Source of the DNA: Methanolobus chelungpuianus | GTDB taxonomy: Archaea > Halobacteriota > Methanosarcinia > Methanosarcinales > Methanosarcinaceae | Length of the DNA: 64,000 nucleotides | Reading direction: 5' to 3' | NCBI RefSeq assembly: GCF_024500045.1 | Contig: NZ_JTEO01000002.1 | Span: forward strand, 248,001-312,000 | Shown here: positions 18,102 to 27,065 of the stretch, in pieces | How the letters are laid out: the number at the start of each line of letters is the position of its first letter | How positions within the stretch are numbered: position 1 is the stretch's first letter | Position numbers and translations under genes: made by a program | The notes under the pieces: model-generated | What the model was told of the DNA's origin: nothing | Database searches by the model: none | The model's input: the letters and a program-made list of their open reading frames with translations, nothing else

Positions 18102-18208
18102 TTTAACTTTTAAACAGGGAACACTAATATACTTATCACGAACACTGTTGCTCATATCGCTTGTTTATCAGAGTTATCATAACAAAACCGAAGAATGAAG
18201 ATGATCCT

Positions 18209-19324
18209 ATGAAAGACGATTGCATGGAAACTATAACTCATCCCAGAATAGCTGAAGAGATGATAAACGGAGCAGGCCCCATTGAGAGTAGCCTGCTTCC
18301 CAGGCTGCTGCACGTTACCGAGGCTGCGGCCATTGCGGCTTCTTACCAGATAGGTCGCGGGGAGAAGAACTTCTGTGACCAGGTGTCAGTGGAGGCAATG
18401 AGAAGGATGCTGAACTGTCTTGACATGAGAGGCATCATCAAGATCGGTGAAGGGGAAAGGGATGAGGCTCCCATGCTCTTTATCGGCGAGAAGGTCGGCA
18501 AATGGGAGGGGGGTGTCGAGGTTGACATCGCTGTGGACCCCCTGGAAGGTACCAATCTTGCAGCCAACGGTATCCCCGGTGCCATCTCGGTCATGGCTAT
18601 GGCTGAGAGAGGCGGCCTTTTCCACGGCCCTGACATATACATGGATAAGATAGTCGTAGGCCCCCAGGTCGTGAAGTATGAAAGAGAGCATCCGGGTGAG
18701 AGGATAGACCTTGATGCGCCTGTGCTGCATAACCTGCGGATCGTTGCAGAGGCCCTTGACAGGAACATTGAGGAGCTTGTCGTTGTCATCCTTGAGAGGT
18801 CAAGGCACGAGCAGAAGATAAAGGAAATAAGGGAAGCCGGGGCGCGTGTGAACCTTGTGAGCGATGGCGACCTGATGCCGGGAGTGGCAACTGCCATAAG
18901 AGGCTCCGGTGTCCACATGGTACTGGGCGCAGGCGGTTCAGGGGAAGCCGTGCTCACGGCAGCCGCCATAAAGTGCCTTGGAGGTAAGATCCTGGCACGC
19001 CTGGTGCTTCCGTCAGTCGCCAACGGGAAGTCCGCCGAGGCTATAGCAAAGGAAAAGGCCGAGAAGATGCCAAGGCTGGAGAAGATGGGTATCACTGAGG
19101 AGAACATCAATAATATACTCGATACCGAGAGACTTGCTCCCGGAAAGGATATCATCTTCGCGGCAACTGGAGTGACATCCGGCTCTGTCCTTAACGGCGT
19201 CAGCCTCTTCGGTGAAGGTGATGCCCGTGTGAACAGCCTCACTATAGGAAGCTCCGGCGTGGTCAAGTTCACTGACACCATCTACATACACGACAAAGAA
19301 GCCAATGTGTTGCGCTTCCGGTAA
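18209..19324 (+). CDS. glpX: Fructose-1,6-bisphosphatase class II (GlpX family)
   Basis: Gluconeogenic phosphatase removing the C1 phosphate of fructose 1,6-bisphosphate. Signatures: GEGERDEAPMLFIGE (metal binding), the VDPLEGTNLAA motif and the late GGSGEAVLTAAA block. ATG 18209 is taken as start (371 residues); the TTG at 18161 would add 16 residues with no homology character. Most methanogens use the bifunctional aldolase/phosphatase (FBPA/ase), so a GlpX-type enzyme together with a class I aldolase at 3 kb is worth noting. It is 6 bp upstream of the methylthiotransferase gene and probably co-transcribed. Confidence 0.9.
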   Translation: MKDDCMETITHPRIAEEMINGAGPIESSLLPRLLHVTEAAAIAASYQIGRGEKNFCDQVSVEAMRRMLNCLDMRGIIKIGEGERDEAPMLFIGEKVGKWEGGVEVDIAVDPLEGTNLAANGIPGAISVMAMAERGGLFHGPDIYMDKIVVGPQVVKYEREHPGERIDLDAPVLHNLRIVAEALDRNIEELVVVILERSRHEQKIKEIREAGARVNLVSDGDLMPGVATAIRGSGVHMVLGAGGSGEAVLTAAAIKCLGGKILARLVLPSVANGKSAEAIAKEKAEKMPRLEKMGITEENINNILDTERLAPGKDIIFAATGVTSGSVLNGVSLFGEGDARVNSLTIGSSGVVKFTDTIYIHDKEANVLRFR

Positions 19325-19330
19325 TCCTGA

Positions 19331-20629
19331 ATGAAGGTCCACGTTGCTACATTCGGCTGTTCCGCCAGCCAGGCGTCCGCCGAAATAATGAGGGCTGCCG
19401 TCAGGGACAAAGGCTACATCCTTGTCCCTGAGGGTGATGCCGATGTGCTTGTTATCAATACCTGTACTGTCAAGTACGCCACCGAGCAGAAGATTCTCCA
19501 TATCATCAGGGAGGCAGGTGATGCAGGCAAGGAGGTTATAGTTACAGGCTGCATGCCCGAGGTACAGCTTGAGGATATCCTGCAAAGCAATCCACAGGCG
19601 CACATCCTTGGGGTGAACTCGGTATCGAGACTGGGGGACATGCTTGACTCGCTCTGCTCCAGGGAGGAAGCTGAGGCAGGAAGGCGCATGGAGGTATTTC
19701 TGGGGCAACCGGAAGGCTTCCAGGGCGTGCCACGCATACGCTATAATCCTAACATCCACATCTGCCAGCTGTCACAGGGCTGCAACTACTCCTGTTCTTA
19801 TTGTATTGTAAGTGTGGCCCGGGGCAAGCTGAGTTCCTTCGGGCCGGAGGAGATAATTGCAGATATCAGCAGCGCGATCTCCGAAGGCTGTCGGGAGATA
19901 TGGCTCACATCCCAGGACAATGCCCAGTACGGGACTGACATGCCCGGCAACAATACGCTTTTGCCGGAGCTGATGCGCATGATATGCGGGATACCGGGAC
20001 AATTCAGGATAAGAGTCGGGATGATGAACCCTTTCTCGGTGCTTCCAATACTTTACGATCTCATAGATGCCTTTGACAATGAAAAGGTGTACAAGCTGTT
20101 GCACCTGCCCGTTCAGTCCGCATCGGACAGCGTGCTGCGGAGAATGAACCGCCAGCACAGCATAGAGGAAGCAAACCATGTCATCAGGCAGTTCAGGGAG
20201 AGGTTTGCCGGCCTGACACTGTTCACTGACATGATAGTGGGTTTTCCGGGAGAGACCGACGAGGATTTCAGAAAAATCCTCAGGTGGGTGGAAGAGTTCA
20301 GGCCTGATAAGGTCAATATCTCCAGGTACACGCCCCGCCCGCATACAAAAGCCTGGGACTTCCCTAGTACTGACTCGCGCATACTGGTAAAGAGGTCCAG
20401 CGAACTGCACAGGGTATGCAGGAGCACCAAGCTTGCCTCAAAGAACAATATGATCGGATGGGAAGGCAATGTATTCCTGTCCAAGGAAGCCAAGAAACAG
20501 GGCATCATGGCTCGGACAGATTCATACCTGCCGGTTGTCATCCCGCAGTGCGACCTTGAACCGGGTTCTACCTGCAGGGTGCAGATATATGATACCACTC
20601 CGGGCTACTTCCTGGGAAGGCTGCTTTGA
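19331..20629 (+). CDS. tRNA t6A37 methylthiotransferase (CDKAL1/MtaB-like radical SAM enzyme)
   Basis: Converts t6A37 to ms2t6A37 in tRNA using two [4Fe-4S] clusters. UPF0004 domain cysteines are Cys10 (TFGCSAS), Cys45 (NTCTVK) and Cys74 (TGCMPE). The radical SAM cluster motif is C-x3-C-x2-C at Cys151, 155 and 158 (CNYSCSYC). A TRAM-like domain closes the protein (residues about 370-432). The length of 432 residues fits the archaeal e-MtaB group. In Cys10's motif the usual Asn is replaced by Ser (GCSASQAS). Six bp after the fructose-bisphosphatase and close to the KEOPS gene cgi121, which makes its t6A substrate possible. Confidence 0.9.
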   Translation: MKVHVATFGCSASQASAEIMRAAVRDKGYILVPEGDADVLVINTCTVKYATEQKILHIIREAGDAGKEVIVTGCMPEVQLEDILQSNPQAHILGVNSVSRLGDMLDSLCSREEAEAGRRMEVFLGQPEGFQGVPRIRYNPNIHICQLSQGCNYSCSYCIVSVARGKLSSFGPEEIIADISSAISEGCREIWLTSQDNAQYGTDMPGNNTLLPELMRMICGIPGQFRIRVGMMNPFSVLPILYDLIDAFDNEKVYKLLHLPVQSASDSVLRRMNRQHSIEEANHVIRQFRERFAGLTLFTDMIVGFPGETDEDFRKILRWVEEFRPDKVNISRYTPRPHTKAWDFPSTDSRILVKRSSELHRVCRSTKLASKNNMIGWEGNVFLSKEAKKQGIMARTDSYLPVVIPQCDLEPGSTCRVQIYDTTPGYFLGRLL

Positions 20630-20650
20630 TTTGCATGATACTGACTGTGG

Positions 20651-22393
20651 TCAGCGGCTTTCCACTTCCTCGCTCTGGTGGACCTTATCAAGTACCTTTT
20701 TGTCGTAGAGGTTGACAATATCACTTCTGGTAATGATGCCCAGGAGCTTCCTGCTGTCTTTCCTGGAGACCACGGGAAGCCTTCCTATATCCTTTGCCGC
20801 AAGTCTTTTGAGAACCGTATTAAGGGTCTCATCCGGATATGCAACCTCCACATCTTTCGTGGATATCTCGCAGATGGTCCTGTCAAGGTCGTCCTGTTTT
20901 ACTTTGTCCCTGAGATCCTTGAGAGTCACTATGCCGCAGAGGTCCCCGGTTGGATCAAGGACAGGGAACCCTGCATGGCGGCTTGATTGCATGAGGGATA
21001 TCAGTGCCTTTACGCTCTTGTTCTCAGAAACGGTCTGTACTTCCCGTTTCATGGCATCCCTGACAAGCAGCGATTCCATGATGTCCACTTCCCTGCCTTT
21101 CCTTATATTGAAACCGCGTTTGCGCAAACCCTCCGTGAATATGGACTCGGGATTCCGGGAGCTTGACACAAGGTTGCTGACCACGCAGGCGAGCATGATC
21201 GGCAGGATGAGGTTGTAATCCCTTGTAAGTTCAAAGAGGATCAGTATGGCGGCAAGCGGCGCATGGCTTGTTCCTGCAAGGACGGCTCCCATCCCTGCCA
21301 GTGCGTAAGCACCTGATTCCGCAGTGATTGCGGGGAAGGCACCATGTATAATGCTTCCGTAGGCTCCTCCGAGCATGGCACCTGTGAACAGCGCAGGGAC
21401 AATGGAGCCGCCGGACCCCCCGGACCCCATCGTAAAAGAGAATGCCAGGATCTTCAGGACCACCAGTGCAAGCATGAGATCAAGAGCAAGTTCGTTTGAC
21501 AGGGCATCCATAATAACATCGTATCCTACCCCGAATACCTGCGGGTAGAAGTAGCCGATGATCCCTACAAAAAGTCCCCCAATTGCAGGTTTGAACAAGG
21601 GGTTCACTTTCAATGCATCAAAGTACTCGTGCGATGAATGCAGGAAACGCATCAATATGACTGCAAATATTCCTGCCAGTATCCCAAGGCCCAGGTAGAA
21701 TGCGGATTCATAGAAGGGGCTGACCAGATGATAACTGGAGACCCCTATGACCCTTACCCCGAAGATGGTGTTGGAGACCAGCGTTGCAAAGACCGCTGAT
21801 ATGACTATGGGGATGAAGGTCTTTGCCTCCAGCTCTCCCAGTATGACCTCAACTGCAAAGACAACTCCTGCCAGAGGAGCATTGAATGAAGCTGCAATTC
21901 CCCCGGCAGCTCCGCATCCTAGTAGGATACTGACCCTGTTGCCGTGTATTCCGAAGAGCCGGGCAAGGGATGAGCCTATACCTGACCCGGCAAGTACTAC
22001 GGAAGCCTCCTTGCCGGCAGATCCTCCTGAACCGATCGTTATAACAGATGCCGCAACTTCAAGGAAGGCATTTCGGGGAGATATCTTTCCTCCGCTCAAT
22101 GTAATGGCTTCGATCACTTCTTCGATATCATAGCGTCGCGTCCTTATCAACAGATTAGCGAACACACCTACGATGAGGCCTCCAAGGGCAGGCAGGAGAA
22201 TGACATAATAACGAGGGTATCTATAGACACTTCCGAAGAAAAGACTCTCGCTGCTACTCAGGGCATAGTCGTAAAGGACGATAGCAAGGCCGGTGAGGGT
22301 ACCTACGAGGACGGCAAGGGAATTGGATATCACCGACTCATTTTGGAGCCACTGGTTGATATTTCGTTTTGTCGCCTTTATTATTGCATCCAA
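20651..22393 (-). CDS. ClC-family chloride channel/transporter with CBS pair
   Basis: 580 residues. Residues about 20-430 form the ClC membrane domain: the GSGGSAGKEAS segment holds the gating glutamate (GKE), and GSGGSGGSIVPALF is the later selectivity-filter loop. Residues about 450-570 form two CBS domains. At the position of the internal proton glutamate (EcClC Glu203) the segment FAVEVILG has Val, as in ClC channels rather than coupled exchangers; this alignment was made by eye. CBS domains probably bind an adenine nucleotide. Convergent with the methylthiotransferase, with 21 bp between stops. Confidence 0.92.
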   Translation of the reverse strand: MDAIIKATKRNINQWLQNESVISNSLAVLVGTLTGLAIVLYDYALSSSESLFFGSVYRYPRYYVILLPALGGLIVGVFANLLIRTRRYDIEEVIEAITLSGGKISPRNAFLEVAASVITIGSGGSAGKEASVVLAGSGIGSSLARLFGIHGNRVSILLGCGAAGGIAASFNAPLAGVVFAVEVILGELEAKTFIPIVISAVFATLVSNTIFGVRVIGVSSYHLVSPFYESAFYLGLGILAGIFAVILMRFLHSSHEYFDALKVNPLFKPAIGGLFVGIIGYFYPQVFGVGYDVIMDALSNELALDLMLALVVLKILAFSFTMGSGGSGGSIVPALFTGAMLGGAYGSIIHGAFPAITAESGAYALAGMGAVLAGTSHAPLAAILILFELTRDYNLILPIMLACVVSNLVSSSRNPESIFTEGLRKRGFNIRKGREVDIMESLLVRDAMKREVQTVSENKSVKALISLMQSSRHAGFPVLDPTGDLCGIVTLKDLRDKVKQDDLDRTICEISTKDVEVAYPDETLNTVLKRLAAKDIGRLPVVSRKDSRKLLGIITRSDIVNLYDKKVLDKVHQSEEVESR

Positions 22394-22691
22394 TTTTGCT
22401 CATCTCTATGGGGCCTCTGGAAAAGATACCATTCCATAGCGGTCAGGGTTAAGATAAACTTTTTGCAGGGCTGATCTTGTATTTATTATACTGTATTAAT
22501 TAATATGAATTTATAAATACTTCTATATTGAATAATTATATAATATAGGACTGTATATTGATATCTAGTGGAGAATGCGGGGGCATTAGTGAGTTCACTG
22601 TGTATCCGCATACAATTAACAGTCATAATAAGTGGAGTCTACTCCAGACATTGTCAACCTGGGGTAAAAAATTGTCATAAGGGTGGTATGA
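22394..22691. promoter_or_regulatory. A+T-rich upstream region of surface-protein cluster
   Basis: 298 bp without a gene. It is very A+T-rich between 22480 and 22565, with several TATA-like runs (for instance TTAATTAATATGAATTTATAAA near 22495). A 14-bp palindrome, TGGAGT-CT-ACTCCA, lies at 22633-22646, 46 bases before the first surface-protein start. GGGTGGT at 22681 is the ribosome binding site. Confidence 0.4.
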
Positions 22692-24932
22692 ATGCATCCC
22701 TTCATAAAAAACGTTAGAACTAGTAGTATACGGGTTATTGTCACAATTAGCTTATACATCGCGCTTGTACTATGTGCGATCAGCTTCATCGGTGTCGGTA
22801 TGGCATCTTCGTCCGGGGAAATCACCTCTGTTGATTTCAATTCGAATGTCACCAGTGGAAATGCTCCTTTGACAGTAGCGTTCACAGGTGTCTCTGAAAG
22901 CGCAATAGAATGGGACTGGGATTTTGGTGACGGAAGTACCAATTCGACTGCCCAGAACCCATTTCACACTTATAACTCTGCCGGAATCTACACTGTAACT
23001 CTTACAGCTGTAAATGAAAATGGCACCAGCACTGAAAGTAAAACCAATCTCATCACAGTATTAAAAGTGCCTACATACTCTGTATCTTCAGCAGTTGATG
23101 GCGGTACGGCAAACATTGGAGTTGACAGATCGACTGCAAAAGAAGGCCAAACAGTTAATGTGACCATCAGTGATATCCAGGCAGGTAAGCAGTTTGCCTA
23201 TATCAAAGTTACAGGTGAGAATAACCAGGTCAATGCAACCGAGGTAATTCCTGGAGTCAGCTACACATTCAACATGCCTGCAGAAAACGTAACTGTAACT
23301 GTGGCTCTTAAGGATACCCCGGTGACAACTTATGGAATCCAAACAGAGGTCATAGGCGGGAATGCAACTGTAACGACTGATCCCGCAACTGCAGCAGAAA
23401 AAGGGACCAATGTCATTGTAACTATCAGCAACATTGAACCTGGCAAGCAGTTCAACTCTATCACAGTAAGATCTGGGCCTGGCAAGTCAATTGAAACTAG
23501 TGTGCAACCTCCTGAAGAGGTCTATACTTTCACAATGCCTGAAAAGGCAGTAACAGTAACTGTTGTGTTGGAGGATTCACCCGTATCTATAATTACTGTG
23601 ACTGGCGTCGAAGCAGTTAATCTTCCCACTAAAGAAAACTATATTGAAGGTGAAACTCTTAACCTCTCTGGTCTGCTGGTAAGGCTTATCAGGTCAGATG
23701 GCAGCACAGTAGACGTGGCACATTCCGAGTTTGCAGCCAATGGCCTGACTACAATTCCGTCAAACGGTGATACCCTTAGCACTGCAAATACAACAATCAC
23801 TATCGCCCATGCAGATAGAGCAACTGCAACTCTGACCATAAAGGTTAACGCAGCGCCGGTGCCAGTGACCCAAATTGTCGTGACCGGAAGTGGGAACTCT
23901 ACTACTGTGGAGAAGGGCAAGACACTGCAAATGAGTGCGGCGGTCCTGCCTGAAAGTGCAAATAATAAGAACGTTGTCTGGTCTGTAGTGAAAGGCAGCG
24001 GGACGGCTTCTGTCAGCTCGACGACAGGTCTGCTAACAGGGACAGGAGCAGGTACTGTGACAGTCGTGGCCACCGCCGCAGATGGTTCAGGTGTGCAAGG
24101 CGCTCTCAATATAACAATCACTGAAGCGCAGTCCGCAACAACAGCATCGTCGGGTGGCGGTGGAGGAGGCGGGTCCCAGAATACCGGAGAAAAGAACGAG
24201 AACATTGAGCTGAAGGACTATTCCATAAAGTATGTCCTGAAAGATACAGAAACACTTTTCGAGTTCGCCAAAGAAGGTAACAGCGTCATATCCCTTGGTT
24301 ACACTGCCAGCCTTAATGGAGGTCAGACCAAGACCGTCATAGAGATGCTTAAGGGCACTTCCACTCTGGTCAACAAGGCCGCTCCAGGAACTGTTTACAA
24401 GAACGTGAACATCTGGGTGGGGGACGGAAAGGCGCCTGCCATGCTGTCCGATGCAAGGATTATGTTCAGAGTGGAAAAATCATGGCTGTCGGAGAACAGG
24501 ATAGATCCTGCAAATATAAGGATGTGCAGATATAATAGTGGCTCGTGGGCTCAACTGCCAACCAGCATGACTGGCGAGGATGATACCTACGTGTACTATC
24601 TTGCAAGAACACCGGGCTTCTCTGCATTTGCCATCTCCAGCATAAGTGAGGCTCAGCAGGCAGCTTCAACAGGCATCCAGCAGGGCTCTTCTTCTCTTCA
24701 GGAGGAGGGGAGCACACACATGTCAACCGCAGACAGCAAGGCACCTGGAGCTCCCAATACCGTTTCCCAGGAGGCGCAGTCTGCCGGGTCCTTCATGCTC
24801 CTGCTGATCATTGCAGTCACCACGGCCGTTGGAATACTGAGCTACAGGCACAGGGATTATCTCTCACAGGTTCGCATGCAGCTGGGTAATCCCGACGGAA
24901 AGCGCTACAGGCGTTTAAAGAAGTATAATTGA
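22692..24932 (+). CDS. Surface protein A: PKD, B-repeat and Big-type domains, PGF-pre-PGF domain, C-terminal anchor
   Basis: 746 residues, predicted to be exported and anchored on the outside of the cell. Order: signal segment (residues about 13-38); PKD domain (43-125, with WDWDFGDGS); two tandem repeats of about 80 residues ending in YTFNMPAENVTVTV and YTFTMPEKAVTVTV; a Big-type domain (about 300-385); a Big_2-like domain (about 390-480); a Gly-rich linker; the PGF-pre-PGF domain (about 502-650, ending TPGFSAFAI); a Ser/Gln stalk; one membrane segment (700-720); and a basic tail with NPDGKRYRR. Three paralogues follow. The C-terminus does not look like PGF-CTERM, the archaeosortase signal. 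An adhesive or cell-wall role is inferred from domain type only. Confidence 0.88.
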   Translation: MHPFIKNVRTSSIRVIVTISLYIALVLCAISFIGVGMASSSGEITSVDFNSNVTSGNAPLTVAFTGVSESAIEWDWDFGDGSTNSTAQNPFHTYNSAGIYTVTLTAVNENGTSTESKTNLITVLKVPTYSVSSAVDGGTANIGVDRSTAKEGQTVNVTISDIQAGKQFAYIKVTGENNQVNATEVIPGVSYTFNMPAENVTVTVALKDTPVTTYGIQTEVIGGNATVTTDPATAAEKGTNVIVTISNIEPGKQFNSITVRSGPGKSIETSVQPPEEVYTFTMPEKAVTVTVVLEDSPVSIITVTGVEAVNLPTKENYIEGETLNLSGLLVRLIRSDGSTVDVAHSEFAANGLTTIPSNGDTLSTANTTITIAHADRATATLTIKVNAAPVPVTQIVVTGSGNSTTVEKGKTLQMSAAVLPESANNKNVVWSVVKGSGTASVSSTTGLLTGTGAGTVTVVATAADGSGVQGALNITITEAQSATTASSGGGGGGGSQNTGEKNENIELKDYSIKYVLKDTETLFEFAKEGNSVISLGYTASLNGGQTKTVIEMLKGTSTLVNKAAPGTVYKNVNIWVGDGKAPAMLSDARIMFRVEKSWLSENRIDPANIRMCRYNSGSWAQLPTSMTGEDDTYVYYLARTPGFSAFAISSISEAQQAASTGIQQGSSSLQEEGSTHMSTADSKAPGAPNTVSQEAQSAGSFMLLLIIAVTTAVGILSYRHRDYLSQVRMQLGNPDGKRYRRLKKYN

Positions 24933-24953
24933 AAATACTCCTTAAAGCACATG

Positions 24954-24987
24954 GCCGGGAGTATGAGTCCCGGCACATTCCTTTTTT
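24954..24987 (+). terminator. Terminator after surface protein A
   Basis: GCCGGGA and TCCCGGC form a perfect 7-bp stem with a 7-base loop, followed by a T-rich run ending in six T. It lies 22 bases after the stop, so gene A is probably transcribed separately from gene B. Confidence 0.65.
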
Positions 24988-25100
24988 ATTGAAGTCAGCC
25001 ATTTATACTTAAGCTGGCTATACATCTATCCTATATATTTTATATTTCTTAGAATATGAATGCTAATCTTTATAACTTTGCATGCAGAGATACAGCTTCT

Positions 25101-26903
25101 ATGGTGGGTTATTCCATGACTTTCACTGTTTCAAGTGACCAAAAAATATCACTTTCCTGCTATCACAGGTTTAAAAAACATGCATTCTGTGTGCTTGCAT
25201 TCTGCTTGCTGTTTATGGGATCCGTGGTTGCAGGCGCCAGTTCTCTGGAGATAGACTCGATTCCAGATCAAAACGTCTCTATAGGTGACTATGTCGAACT
25301 TACTGTCTCTGCCACAGGGTCTGACCCCTCTCTCATAGAGTACGACATTGTGAACAAGCCATCTGATGCCAGCTTTGACCCGGAGACCGGTGAGTTCAGC
25401 TGGGTCCCGGAAAGCAGCGGTGAATATGGCATGCAGTTTTCTGCCACGGACGGTAATTCAACAGCTACAGAGGATGTCACTATAGTTGTTACTGCCGCTC
25501 CTAACAATGCGCCGGTAATAAAGGTACCGGGCTCTGAGACAGTAGAGGTCGGTCAGTACCTGAGTTTCACTATAGAAGCACGTGACAAGGACAAAGATGA
25601 GCTTACATTCTCTATGTCAAGCCCTCCCTCCTCAGGTGCAATCATTGATCCGGCTTCCGGTAAGTTCGAGTGGACTCCGGCTGCAGGTGAGGCGGGTACA
25701 TACGATGTAGAGTTTGCGGTTTCGGACGGGTCTGAGAGCGATACCGGAAGCGTGACCATCACAGTCACTGAAGCCAGTTCCGGGGAGGATGAACCCGGGA
25801 GCAATGCCACACTGGTTATGGCAGCAATAAGCCCTAAGACCGTTGCCGTGAACGACACCCTGCAGTTCACCGTGAGCGCATCTGGAGGAAACGGCGCGCT
25901 GCTATTCTCGGCATCATCGCTTCCTTCCGGAGCAGAGTTCGATACTACGACTCAGGTATTCAAGTGGACGCCTTCAGCTTCTCAGGTAGCGCAATATTCA
26001 TTCTTATTCACAGTTACGGATGGTGTCAACAGTGACACTGGAACGGCCTCAGTTAAAGTCATTGCAGCCGACAACCCCTCGACAGATTCTTCAGGTTCTT
26101 CAGGTGATTCCGGCGGCTCCGGTGGCTCCGGCGGAAGTTCGTCCGGCAGCAGTGGGAGTGGTGGAGGAAGTTTCCAGGCCAGTAAAGAGAAGTATGAGAA
26201 TATAGAGTTTAAAGACTTCTCTATTAAATACGTACTCAGGGATGTAGAGAATGTATTCAATTTCAGCATGGAAAACAACAGCATCAAGTCTGTTGTCATT
26301 GTAACCCTGCTGAACGAGGGAGAGACCAAGACTATAATCGAGATGCTTAAGGGCACTTCCACCATGGCGAAAAAGGCGCCTCCTGGTATTGTTTACAGGA
26401 ATGTGAACATTTGGGTGGGAGACGAGAAGTTCTCCTCCAGCAAATTAAAGACGGCAATGGTGGAGTTCAAGGTTGAGAAGTCGTGGCTTTCGGAAAAGTC
26501 CATAGACCCTGCCTCTGTTAAGCTACTCAGGTACTCAGGCTCATGGAACTATCTGCCGACCAGCATAACCGGTGAGGATGAGACCTATGTTCATTATGCT
26601 GCATATACGTCAGGATTCTCGGTGTTTGCCATATCCAGTGTGAATGAAAGTGATTTTGCCCCGACAGGAGAGCAGAATGTTTCACAGGATAATGAGAACA
26701 TCTCTCACTCAGTTGGTGACGAGGAGGGTTCCGCTGCAGTCCCTGTGACGCAGAACGGTAGGTCCTCCAAGTATATCCTGTTCGCGCTGGTGGGCATGGC
26801 AGGCCTTGGTGCCATAGGTTACAGGTACAGGGAACAAGCCAACGAAATACTATCCAAGTTGGGCAACTCCGACGGTAAGCGCTACAGGCGCATCAGGAAA
26901 TAG
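25101..26903 (+). CDS. Surface protein B: three Ig-like repeats, Gly/Ser linker, PGF-pre-PGF domain, C-terminal anchor
   Basis: About 600 residues. Start is uncertain: ATG 25101 begins Met-Val-Gly-Tyr, parallel to paralogue C; ATG 25116 has GGTGGG before it; ATG 25056 has neither. A signal segment (AFCVLAFCLLFMGSVVAGA) is followed by three He_PIG/cadherin-like repeats of about 90 residues, each closing on an FxWxP strand (FSWVP, FEWTP, FKWTP). Then come a Gly/Ser/Asp linker, the PGF-pre-PGF domain (bases 26190-26640), a stalk, a membrane segment and a tail with NSDGKRYRR. Ig-like repeats of this kind usually bind Ca or partner proteins; here that is inference. Confidence 0.87.
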   Translation: MVGYSMTFTVSSDQKISLSCYHRFKKHAFCVLAFCLLFMGSVVAGASSLEIDSIPDQNVSIGDYVELTVSATGSDPSLIEYDIVNKPSDASFDPETGEFSWVPESSGEYGMQFSATDGNSTATEDVTIVVTAAPNNAPVIKVPGSETVEVGQYLSFTIEARDKDKDELTFSMSSPPSSGAIIDPASGKFEWTPAAGEAGTYDVEFAVSDGSESDTGSVTITVTEASSGEDEPGSNATLVMAAISPKTVAVNDTLQFTVSASGGNGALLFSASSLPSGAEFDTTTQVFKWTPSASQVAQYSFLFTVTDGVNSDTGTASVKVIAADNPSTDSSGSSGDSGGSGGSGGSSSGSSGSGGGSFQASKEKYENIEFKDFSIKYVLRDVENVFNFSMENNSIKSVVIVTLLNEGETKTIIEMLKGTSTMAKKAPPGIVYRNVNIWVGDEKFSSSKLKTAMVEFKVEKSWLSEKSIDPASVKLLRYSGSWNYLPTSITGEDETYVHYAAYTSGFSVFAISSVNESDFAPTGEQNVSQDNENISHSVGDEEGSAAVPVTQNGRSSKYILFALVGMAGLGAIGYRYREQANEILSKLGNSDGKRYRRIRK

Positions 26904-26950
26904 ATATAGGTTTTGCTGCTGGCGGGGGTCAGCCTGTCAGCCCGATATCT

Positions 26951-26985
26951 GGCAGACCGCAGAAGTTCTGCCGGAATCTCTTTTT
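26951..26985 (+). terminator. Terminator after surface protein B
   Basis: GGCAGA and TCTGCC pair as a 6-bp stem with a 10-base loop, followed by a run ending in five T. It is 47 bases after the stop of B. Confidence 0.45.
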
Positions 26986-27065
26986 AGGAGGTATCTTGCT
27001 TATATTATAATTAAAAACATATACATAATAATATTTATCTGAGTATAGTTCGAGATAAGCCATCT

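Noticed and set aside
18343-19281. 312-codon open frame on the minus strand
   Set aside because: Antisense to the fructose-bisphosphatase gene; Ser/Pro-rich shadow product.
24150-24175. GGT/GGC-rich runs in the surface-protein genes (also near 29105-29150) as microsatellites for phase variation
   Set aside because: They encode Gly linkers with mixed codons and remain in frame; no long pure repeat unit is present.
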